Positions 12,101 to 24,100 of a stretch of DNA of 64,000 bases are shown piece by piece; the first letter of the stretch is position 1, and each line of letters starts with the position of its first letter. Below the pieces are notes generated by a model. That model was given only the letters and a program-made list of their open reading frames with translations. It was not told the DNA's origin and made no database searches. This stretch comes from Terebella lapidaria (lineage: Eukaryota > Annelida > Polychaeta > Terebellida > Terebellidae): positions 6,436,181-6,500,180 of the forward strand of contig OX424570.1 in the NCBI GenBank assembly GCA_949152475.1. The letters run 5' to 3'. The translations under genes were made by a program, and so were the position numbers.

Positions 12101-15100
12101 AAAATTTGCACATAAATTTCACATGGCACATTTTTGAGGCACATTTTTTCAACATTTTGCACAAGAATATTATATGTTCCACATCACCAGCTCGACTTCT
12201 TGACATGAAGCACAAAAATTATTTTCTGATCCTAATATTTGTTGTTCTGTCTAATTGTATAGTTAAGATGTCTTAGATGTTGATTTTGTTGAAAAACACA
12301 AAATTCAGGTCTAGTAGATAGAATTTTGTCTTTGACATAAATTCGATGTCATATCTTACCATGGCAAAGCCTATAATTTCTGTTGAATATATAGAAATTC
12401 ATATGCAGTGTATTCAAGCCCTTGCTTCCGATCTGTTGAATTTTCTTTGAATATTTAAATTTGTGTTGCTTTTCTGCGAGATCTCTCAGAATAGTTTAAA
12501 ATATTTCGAGTTGATTATCGTGGAACTCTCGAAAAAAATCCTGAAGCATATCGACTATGTTTCAGATGTTACATGTTTATATATGTTTATGTATTCCGTT
12601 GTGTTTGATTTTTGTGTTGTAGTCTTTGTTTAATGTTATATTTGATATACCTATGTTTAAGTTGACTGTCTTGTTTATTGTTCACCATGTGTTTTATGTT
12701 TATTCAATGTAAGATTATCCAAAAGTCAACAAAATATGATTCTTGCGATTAAATATTACCCAAAAAGGAAGGTGTGTACCGTTCTTGGACATATGAATAA
12801 ACTATTTCAAGGATATTTGACAATTGGATAATCTTAAATCAAGCATGTGAGCCCCTTAGAAAAACTAGTTCAACATGCTTGGAATCAAATGTTTGTGATA
12901 TGATTTAAGTTGAGTTTTGTGTATTATTTTGCTTTTCATTTCACGTTTCTAAAGTAGTTGTGACAACACCCCCCTTCCCTACAACTCCGAAGACACCTTA
13001 TGAAAATAAAGGTATGCATGGAAAATAACACAAAATAACAAAATAATCATCCATAACATGAAGAAACAAAACAGCTTTTTATCCAACCATAATAGGTGTG
13101 TTCAATAACATACTTTTGCATGAATATGCATGATATCTTGAATTATTTGCATGCTTTGAGATAATAGTGGGCAGTTCACCAATATTATACTAGCTAATTA
13201 CAGTGTAGCATGACTTTTACCTTGCAGGGAATACTAAAAAATATTTCATTACTGTGCTTATAACATATGGAATTGAAAATATATACCACTCGGCATGGTT
13301 TCATTAATTAATGTTTTATCTTAGAATGACAATGAGTATAATTTAACTTAGTTTCAGAAACTTTTATTCCTAAAAAATTCAACTATTATTGAACGTACAT
13401 GTAGTTTAACAGTGATAGTTTAACAAAATGATATTTTAAGACCTCAAATGATCCTGTCCCATTTGTGGTCTTAAAGCATAATTTACGATATTTATGTTGA
13501 AAAATAAGGCTTGTCCGTGCATAATATAAATTTGTGATATAAGTGTACCAGTGGTAAAATATAAGTGCTCGAAAAAAGCAATATATATATATACCCGGAA
13601 ATGTATCAATGCATTTTTCGCTTATCTCATCTGGCCCAGAACCTGACTGTTCTTGCTCTATCTTCCCTGCCCTTTTTGCCTCGCAATATCACTTGCTTTG
13701 TTCCTGGTTTCCATAGCGATGACCCCTCAGGCTGGAATGACCCCCTCCCCGGGTCTCCCCGCTGCTACCCCACCCCCACAAGGCTTCCAATCGCCACGGC
13801 AACAGGAACCCATCGTGCAACCGTTGGCAACGCCTCCACCCGTCCAATCGCAACCCCAATCGATGACGCAAGCGAGCGTGGACGATATGCTTTCTGATGT
13901 GGAACGAAGCTTAGAAGCTCAGATGATCGAATCCAGCGAAATTACAAAATCTGCGCCCAAAGCTAAACCCTCCACCGACGCGAAGCCTTTGCATAACCAA
14001 GTCCCAGACCCGGACTATGCGACGATCAATGACGTCACCGGTACGAATCACCATCGTCGGAACCCATCGTTTGACCACCGTCAGCATGCGAATGCTCGGC
14101 ATGACGAATCTTACCGAGTCTCGCCTGACCGAGCACCGCATGCCCCGCACGATCGCTCAAAGCATGACCGCTTGCATGACACACAAACAGGTACAGAGTT
14201 GAGTCTGTGTTCTCCGGGGGTCACTCGCTAAGCTAGTACGCTAGTTTATGAATAAGTACTTTGCCTTCACTTTGTAGAATCCTGTTTTCTTTTCCCTGCA
14301 CAGGTATTGAACAACACTTACATGTGCAAAACGGAAGTAGACATTTTAATATATCTCATTCAATTTTCTGGATCATACATATGATTCATATTTATTGAAT
14401 CTGTTGTTGTCACCATTTTAATTTGTCATCATTCTATGATGACAAATTCAATAAATAAATAATAATAATAATAATATCTAATTTTGAAATCTCCCACCAT
14501 AATATGACATATATGGCAAATATATACATGTACAAGAGTCTGATAAAATTTGAATGTGAATAAAATGATGTATAAAATTGTCTGGGGAAGGATAAAAATG
14601 TTCATATTCACCACTGACATGCAGTGAACACAAACTGAAATTTCAATGAGTGTTCCGACAAATCTAGTAGATCCTGCTTTAACATTATGTTAAATAAGTT
14701 ACTATATTTCCGCTATATGGGTGGCACGGAGAACACAGATTAAATAAGGCATGTTATTGCATGGTTATAGTGTGTAATACGTACAGGTTATTGCATGGAT
14801 ATTAATGGGTGATGGTGTATAATTATGTCTTGTTTCCATCAAGAGTCTTTGTTCTGTATTATTTCTTGTCATGCACTGTTCTGTCCTACGCTTGTCATAT
14901 TTTCCACAATGTGGAATTTCTCGATTCTCGTTTTCCCACAGATTTTTTTGCATACACACACAAGAAAAATCAACACACCTAACATATTCACCACGTTTTA
15001 CATTGCATATGTAAATTTTGAATAATCCGCAAACTTGTAGGTGTAAATAATTCACTTGCATTCTAGTAAACTAGATGTACTTTTGGTATGAAAATTGGGC

Positions 15101-18100
15101 ATTGCAGTATCTTTTGAGTCGTCGTTGAGTTTTGACAATTGTTTTGAATGTATGATATATGATGTACAGATTCACAAGCTTGTTTAGTTGTGTGCAGTCG
15201 AATGATGCAGACTGTGACATTTTGAGAATGCTTTGTGAGATCTAATACAATTATCGCAAATATCGGTAGTTTCACAGATCATTCTTTTAATTTAGCTCAT
15301 AAATGTGATTTTAAGCACAGTTATCAGTTTACTGTGTATGTTCCATCTTTGATTATATTTAGACCGTTTCTTAGGTTCTCATGTCCATATACAGCATTTT
15401 ATTGGTACATGCATAGACTATAATACGTAAAATATCCCATGTACTTTACATGCAATATATTTATGGTGACTTATTGATCTGAATAATATGGAAGATTAAC
15501 CATGAATTTGGACCAATATTTCCCTTCAAATTTATCCAATGCTAATATACTTGTTTTCCCAAATAACACCTACAGGAACAACATCGCCCCTTTCTGCGAC
15601 CCTGCCCCCAAAGCAGACGGCTCCGATGACCCAGCAGCCACAGCATCACTCGGCAACCGTATCCAGGCAACAGCATTCGACCCAGCAACACGTCCAACAA
15701 CAAAACTACCAGCAGTTTTCGTCCCCACAGCAGGCGTCCAATCAAAACGCCGCACCGCAATTCAACGCCCAACCGTCCCCAGTCGTCGGCGTTGGTGGCA
15801 ATGAAATATCGCAAGTTCATGGCGGGACCGCCCTGCAGACCGCCCCAGGTGGTTACCCCCAGGGCGTATCACCACCCGAGTACAGTACGCTACAGCGGGA
15901 TCAGCAAGTACAACAGCAACAGCAGTCGTACAGTGTACAACAGAGCGTACAGAAACAGTACAGCACTGCACCTCAGACGGTCAGTGTACACGCAAAACTG
16001 CTACACAATAGAAATATTGATATACAATATCATACATTATAATGAGGGATAAACTGAAAACATTGAAATTTAATTTTTATTATTTGGAGCTAGGGGATCA
16101 TTCAAGTATTTTTTGTTGGAAGAAGTTAAAATATGCATTTTCCAAAACTTTTATAGCATCAGTATTACTATGAGTCACTATCACAGGAATTTATTAAGCG
16201 ATATTGAAAAACGCTCCTACTTTTGACTGCAGTCGCCAGGTGGCAGCATGGTGCCGGGCGGCCAGACGATCACTCAACAGAACGTCCAGCGATCGTACAC
16301 TCAGTCTGGTACGCCCCACGGGGACGGCGGCGTACAACAGCGAGAGGAGTACAGTACTCGCAGTGTACAGTACGGCGTGGACGGCAGTCATGGTGGGATG
16401 GTCGGAACTCCGCAACCTGGAGCCGTACAAAACTATCAGACAGGTTCGTGAGTACTGAGTAGATGATTACAGATTTTGTCAATATTCGACGATTGTGATG
16501 AAATTCGTATGGAAGAAAAGGTTTTCATTTTTTGACATGAAAAAATTTCAATTTGAAATTTATTCAACGAAAACATAACTATGGAAGGATATGCAAATAT
16601 TTATGTAGCTTTTGCAATCAATCTGGGCTTCTCAAAATTTTATCAAGCAGAAAACAAAATTCGTTTATGGTGTTTCTGTTACTAATAAATTTACCGATAA
16701 ATTATACTGTGTAGAAAAAACAATTTGAGTAAATTTTCTGGAATATATTTTTTGTTGTATCCAAACAGGCACACAGCAAGATAACTTCCAGCAAAGACAA
16801 GATCAAATACAACAACAGAGAATCCAGCAACAACAACAACAGCATGTTCAACAACAGCATGTTCAACAGCAGCATGTTCAACAACAGCATGTTCAACAAC
16901 AACAAAACGTTCAACAGGCTCAACAGCAGCAGTTGCAGCAACAACAACAACAGTTGCAACAACAGCAACAAATACAACAACAGCAAAGAGAACAACAATT
17001 TCACCAACAGCAACAACAACAAGAAGCATTCAACCAACAACAGCAACAGCAAAGAGAACAACAATTTCACCAACAGCAACAACAACAAGAAGCATTCAAC
17101 CAACAACAACAACAACAGTTTCACCAGCAGCACCAGACATCGTCGACCGCCGCGCACCACCAGCAGCAATTTGGCCACCAAGGCGGCGCCGTCCACAATG
17201 GCACGCTGCACGTCGACACGACTCTCCGAGGTGGCACGATGCCAAGGAGTCCCTCGTCCGCCGGCAGGTGTGTTGTGGGATGCACAAAGCTTGAAATGAA
17301 ATATTTGTATCTATAGTTTGAATGCTATCATGAATCACTTGATTTATCAGCGAATGAATTTGAAGTGACTCCAAAATGTACCTTTATTGTCAAAAAAATC
17401 ATAGACCTTTCCTTCAAAGCTAGTGGCTCGGCCTGGGAATAATAATTGTTCACAAAAATAAACTTGAGAAATATAATATACTGAGTTATAATAAAATGAA
17501 TGTAGACCAGTTCATCAACTTTTCGATCTATACAATTCAGAGATTGAAAAAAATATTGCTTTTGTTTCGTTTGCACAGTGGTGGTATCCACAGCCCACCG
17601 TCCCCCGGAAGCGTCCAGATGATACGCTCACAGCTAGCACAGGGTGGCACTATGACGCCCGGCGCCCACTCTATGACGGGCCAGAGCTCGCCTAGCGTTT
17701 ACTTCGGACAGTCACGACGCGGCAGTCTCACCTCACTGGGGGGTAAGTTTATATCTATAGGTATTACATTAGTCGGGATGGCTGCAAAAAAATATAAGTT
17801 TTGTTGGAAAACAGATCATTTTGCGTTTTTTGGCTCTTTAATGTGCCTGGTGATTTGTGGCCACCCTTTTGACGCAGATGGAAACTAAATTATTATGAGA
17901 TATGAGGGAAATAAGTATGAAAATTTATTCGTTGAAGGACTGAAGGTAAGAAATTGCAGAGTTTGTGGTCATGTTTAGAGTGACAAATGGTCGCATAATA
18001 AAAGGAACACAGAAAAGATTTTGTTTATTGCATAATGGCCGACGCCAGGAAATTACTCTGTGCAGTTGCAGAAAATTACCTCTAAGAAGATGTTGATGGT

Positions 18101-21100
18101 TCCCGTCTCAAGCTTATACCTGTGCCTAGTTATGTAACTGAAAAATCACTGACAGTCGCTAATGCTTTCCCTCGCAATGAAAGATGAAATTGGTTGCTGC
18201 CTGGAAGACGGCACATGTGCGCATAATCTGTTGTTCGCTTTGGCAATGGTTTTCCCATTTGAAAGACTGCGGAATCCTTGATCTCAAGAGTTGGAATGGT
18301 CGGTTTTCCAGAAACAGCCGGCAACGGCAGCTGGCCCTAGAAGAGTACATGCGGGAATTTTATCAGGATTTTAAGTATATGTGTAGATCTACGACTTGGG
18401 AAGGGGGAAGAAGGGAGAAAGACCGGGCTGATCCCAGGGAAAAACAGGATAAGGATTTTCCTAAATCCATGGTGCCGTTGTAGTGTGGGGAGCTATGTTT
18501 CCATGGCAACGGTTGTGTTAATGGCCAGATTCATGGCAACAATTGACTATCCGATGGGAACAATAGAAATGATAGCAAGGGAGGGTGAGGGGGGGGGGGT
18601 TCCAATCTATTCACTTATATACATGGGCAAAGCTTTTGAAGGTCATGAAGAACTCTGTTGCTTTATGAGATTGGGAATTACCGGACAAGGTTGGGAAATT
18701 TTTTTGGGGAGAAAAAAGGCCTGTGTGGGTTTCGCTCACGCTCAAGTGGTCACTCATGACCCAAAGTATGTTCTGGAAATCACTCGGGGAAGAATCTAGC
18801 ACCAAGCCAGTGCAAAATAAAAACAGTACAGTTCAAGAAGTTGGCACCGTAAAGTTTACCGAAAATCATATTCAGGAAAAAGATTCAGGAATCGACCTCC
18901 TTCTGCTTCCGGCAATGTTCAAAATTCAGTAAATAAGGATCCATCCTCGACACTATAGCACAGCAGGTATTGAGCAAAGCGGTTATGAAGCTACCGACCA
19001 TTCTGAGATTCCTGGACTGGACTTCGGAAAAAAAACGCACCTGGAATATTTTTCTGTGTTGACTTTTGTGGTTTGGCATTTTACATCAGAGTTTGTCGGC
19101 CGAGGTTTAAATGACCAGTGCCTAGCAACAGCAACAAACAACAGGGAATTCGGTGCAATTTTGTTCGCGGAAATTCTTTCTCGGAATTTTCCTTTAATTA
19201 CAGTTAAGAGTGAAAAACTTAATGGTTTATATTTGGAATGAGGATTGGTTTGGAGAAAAAACAAGGTTAACTGACCTAAAAACTTGAAGACGTAAACAAT
19301 TCTACAAGAAAGGGCGAAGGGTTCGGATGATGGATTATTCTTAGGTCAAGTAGAAGAAAATATTACTTACATGCAAATGACAATATTGTGCACCATTTGG
19401 AAGATCTATATTTCAATTTGAACTTTTATAATTCTTCTTTGAAAATCAATGTATAATTCATTGAATGACCAATGATGTAACCAAACACTGTAATGAAAGA
19501 AACTCAAAAATCACTTGACTGGAATAATCGAATAATATTTGACACCCGCACATGTACCTATGATATTGAATGACTCCAGAAGCTAATCACTATAGATTAG
19601 CGATTACACCTGGATATCAGAACGTGTTTGCTAGTTCCCGATGCTGATCGAGATAAAGACATGGGCGTATTTTCCTGTAACTGACAAACAAAAAACGAAA
19701 ACAACTTCTTTGAGGAGTGGCTATTGTTATCTCAATGATAACAGCTCGCCTTTATTGCCAAGTTTCCTGGACTTTCCGGATTTCGTATTTGCGGGAATAG
19801 TCTTCCGAGGATCATGTATTGAGGCAAAGTTTTTGCAATTCAAACATTGTATTGGCATTCCTCAACATATATAATACCGGTAGATCTATATAGTATTGAT
19901 ATTATACTAGTAAGCAATATGTGTAGAGCTTTTCACACCAAAATTATATGTTATTAGTGAAAACTCGTAAACGATTTGAGAAACTTGGATACAATGGGTA
20001 CGAAAATTGACTTCGATGCGGAGAAAGAATGGAGTGCAATCTTTGACCAAAGTATTGAAGCCCTTTGTGCGAGTCTGAATATTCTTGGAAACTTTGACAC
20101 CAAAGGAACAAGCCCCTTCAGTGGTCCCAAAGACTATGAAACGATAGATAAAACTATTGCGGGATATGGCCATCAAGGCAAAAGAAACTATACTTTTAAA
20201 GATTTCGCGGAAGCCAGCAAATCTTCAGCGGATCAAAAATACCAAACCAATAGTTTACAGAGACATGGTCACCATGGCAACAAGGATCGAAATCGCCATA
20301 GCAACAAGGTGTCTGCCAATCATAGTAGGAGAAATAGTGATGGTAACCATGGGGATAGCAGTGGTTACCATGGAAACATAGCAACAGGACGCAATGGCCA
20401 CGTACCATGCGTGCAGCCTGAGTCAGTTTATTCCCACAGTTGCCATGCCAACGTACACCATAGAAAACGCCGCGACACATATCCTGAAGGTATGAAATAT
20501 TATTGATGAGCGAAAAACAAGTCTGATTGTAAACTTCTGTCATATGCTCAAGACATTCAATTCAATTAAAAATTACTGGTGAAAATCTACATTCGACATC
20601 ATTTGGTAGCCAAAAAATGTACCATTTTGGTCCACTCTGTACTGTATGTGTGTGATTTTGTGCTCTGTTTATGTTTACTTGTACCACTGGGGTGGCAACT
20701 AGAAATTGTTTTCCCAGTAGGGGGCAACTCTGTCGAATGTATGGCAGTTTCGTAAACATCGCACATGTATGGTATGAGACTGTACTGGCTATGGGATGGT
20801 TCGAACAATCCTGGTACTGTCCACCCATGGAATTTAATCTTGTCTGGACAGCGTGCTTTACAACAAACAGGTCATGCGCTTTGTCAGTACCGAATTCCGA
20901 TCCCTTGAGACAAGCAAAATAATTAACACTTAACGGGAGAGAAACTTGATTTGAAAGCATTCCACAGGTGGCTGTGTGGTGTAAACTTTCAGCCAAGTGT
21001 ATCACTATACATGTTTGGGGGGGGGGGGGGCAGGGTGGCTTGGATTGGTTGAAATACAGGGGGTTTTACTTTCAAGGGCAATTATCGAATTACAACCAAA

Positions 21101-24100
21101 TAGCTGTGAACGTTAGGACTTGCTAATTTCCATTTATCCTGTTTATCGGGACCAGACCTACCTTGAAATTAAACGGACTGTTATGTCACTGACCAATTTA
21201 TTGTCTGCAGTAATAAAAGGGACCCCATAAAGGTCACTGTTGATTCTCAGATGATCTGTTTGCCAGATTTCCACTGATTTTTCCCCACGTCGGGGGCTGT
21301 GTCAGATGCAGATTGAGTTCTGGATATATCCATCTGGATCACATCAACGTTACTTTTCTGGATAGACGTCTTTTTCTCTGTTTTGCTCTGGGGTGTCTAC
21401 CCACTTCTAGAGCAGTCACTACATTGGCAGTATCAGGGAGTTTTTTCTCGGGATTTTCAGTGGCAGTTACGGCTAAGTTGGATGTGATCAGCCTGTCTTG
21501 ATTTTGGATTTTGGGATTTTTTCAAGGAAGTGGCTTCTGGGAGCAAGTTGCCAATCAATTTATCTTGAATCCAGGCACTGTTTCGTTCCAGTTAACGCGA
21601 GCTTTGCAAGCAACAATGTGTCTTTTATATCGTTAATTGGCTGGTGTCCAATTTGAAGAATTATGATAAAAGACTTGGAGGTTACAACTTGATTTACTCT
21701 TGAAAGTGTAGCAGCTTCAGTTACAACACGTTGGATTGAATTATAAGTTCGTGATGGTTTTTAATCTGGATTATGACTTACTGATGGGGATTTCATGGAA
21801 ACTCAATGTAGGCCGAAGAATTACCAAACACTCGTAAACTAGAAATCAGGATTTCAGTCATATTTGTTGGAGTTCACAAATTTGGAAATTTGAATATGGA
21901 AACAGTTATTGACTTTCCGTATGAACCAAATGAGTCAGACGAAGGTCATGACCTTGACCTTACTAATGAGGACTATGACCTTTGTGACAATGACCTTGAA
22001 TTGTCAGCAGAAGATGAACTCATAAACAGCTTCCTTCAGGAATTTATTTCAGAAAATTGTGGGGGATCATGTCCTCAAAATATCGGAGGTAGCAAATAAG
22101 ATAATATATATCAAAATACACTCATGTAAATAATAATGTGATTTATTTGCTTGTGGCAGTCTATAATATCATTAAATTTCATAATACAACTACATTATGA
22201 CACATAGTAAAAAAAAAAAAAATTCCACAAATATGAGCTGGCAAAATGATACGATTATATCTATTTGACTATATATCTACTGTGCGTCAAGTTATTTGGT
22301 TTCTATGCTTACAGAAGGCGGGGAGATTGTACACCACACCCCGAAGTTTGTACGAGACACATCCAAGTATTGGTACAAGCCGCACATCTCCCGAGAGGAA
22401 GGTACGCAATATTTAGCGGAAATCTGGATATAGAAATGTACTATGTTGCTGTATTTGTGGACTATTAATGATTGAAAGCTTAGATAGCGATAATTTTGAA
22501 AAAATTAGAGCAAATTAGTTAACGTGATAAGTACTGGTAAGCTGATTGGCCCGATAGTGAACATGAAACAAAATACCAAAGTAGAAATTGTTCAGAAATT
22601 TTAAAAGAAACATTACCTTGTTATGTTTCGACCTTCATTATGCCTCTACTATAAAGATGCATTTCTATGATTGTGTAAAATGTGTGTCCATAACTTGACT
22701 TCCTTGATGCGATGCGATATCGTGGGAATGATGAGAAAACTGATTTATTTTGCTTGTATCCATGGTTACAGCGATCACCCTGTTGAAGGATAAACAGCCC
22801 GGAACATTCGTGGTCCGTGACAGTAACTCCTTCCCTGGGGCGTTTGGACTCGCGCTCAAAGTCGCACAAGTCCCGCCGAATGTACAAACTAAAGGAGGTA
22901 GGCTGAAGTCATATATATAGTGTGCTTGAAACATAATAGATGCAAAACACATACACATGTATAATGATACATGTACATGTGAAATTTGCGCAGAATTATT
23001 TTTTTTGGCCAAAAATAATTTTGTTGAAATTACTAAAATTACTACTGAATGAAATTGAAATTCGTTGATATTAGTGTTTCAAAAGATATCTTGGAAATTT
23101 ACTTAAGTTGAACTGCAAATTTATTCTATATAGATAAAATATTTATTATATCTCAAATGTTACACACATACCAACTGTGAATATATGATAGTATCGTATC
23201 CTTTCGCAGGTGACCCTCTGGCGGAACTGGTCAGACATTTCCTGATCGAGCCGACACCAAAAGGCGTCAAACTGAAAGGATGCAGCAATGAACCTGTCTT
23301 TGGTGAGTGTGTTTTAGTCCAAATTTATGTACCTAAATTACCAATAAACTAAATGATTTCATATTATTGGTAAATTCCTGAGAAAAGAAAAAAAAATTAT
23401 CTCGTGAAACTTGAAAGAGTTTCTACCCTCTTCTCTTTATGAATAAAAAATTGACATATCATTGAACAATTTGAATTTCCAGGAAGTCTGGCAGCCCTGG
23501 TTTACCAACACTCCATCACTCCGCTTGCGCTGCCGTGTAAACTGTTGCTTCCGGAAACCGGTGAGTGTCTCGATCAGCTATCGACGGGGTTTGAATTATT
23601 ATGGGTCTTGTATAGCATCATTCGATGAAGTAGTCCATATGTTTATTTCTTCTATTGATTTCTATTAGTCGATATCTTGTTATTTATGGGGCAAAAATTT
23701 GCATGTCCTTGGGTCTGCATGCCGTGATTTATGTCGCACTGGTGCACAGTAAGAAAATTATCGGTGAATGAATATTATGTTCTGAATTTGTATAAAGACA
23801 AATTAAGGAAAATTTTGTTCAAATTGGTCAATCCAACTTGTGTGGTTTTGACTAGTTTTAGGATTACAATGTTGTGAATCAAAGTTTTGTACATGTGCAT
23901 GGAAAACCTTGACAAAAGTTCAAAGGTTTTCCAAATTTAGCAAACCATTTGTGTATTTTCAAATGTGTATAGACGCTAATGATAATATACGTATCTCCAA
24001 TGTTTTGTTACCTTTGTGTTATATTTGTGTCATGTTTTAGTATTTTTTAGTTAATGAAGTTATGTGTTTGAAAATATGGCATATACTCACTGTACAAAAG

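Larger units (their letters stand above)
9863..13716 (+). other. Tensin intron 6 (3.9 kb, transposon-loaded)
   Basis: The intron runs from GTAAGG to TTTCCATAG. Over half of it is the Helentron-like element. A small inverted-repeat candidate at 12710-12836 lies in the remaining AT-rich DNA. I see no exon that would keep the phase. Confidence 0.6.

Noticed and set aside
16702-17211. 169-codon leucine-rich minus-strand frame
   Set aside because: It is the antisense shadow of the polyglutamine exon; CAA/CAG repeats give Leu/Val on the other strand.
18184-18799. Two plus-strand frames in the tensin intron before exon 1b
   Set aside because: No phase-compatible splice sites and no conserved tensin features were found.
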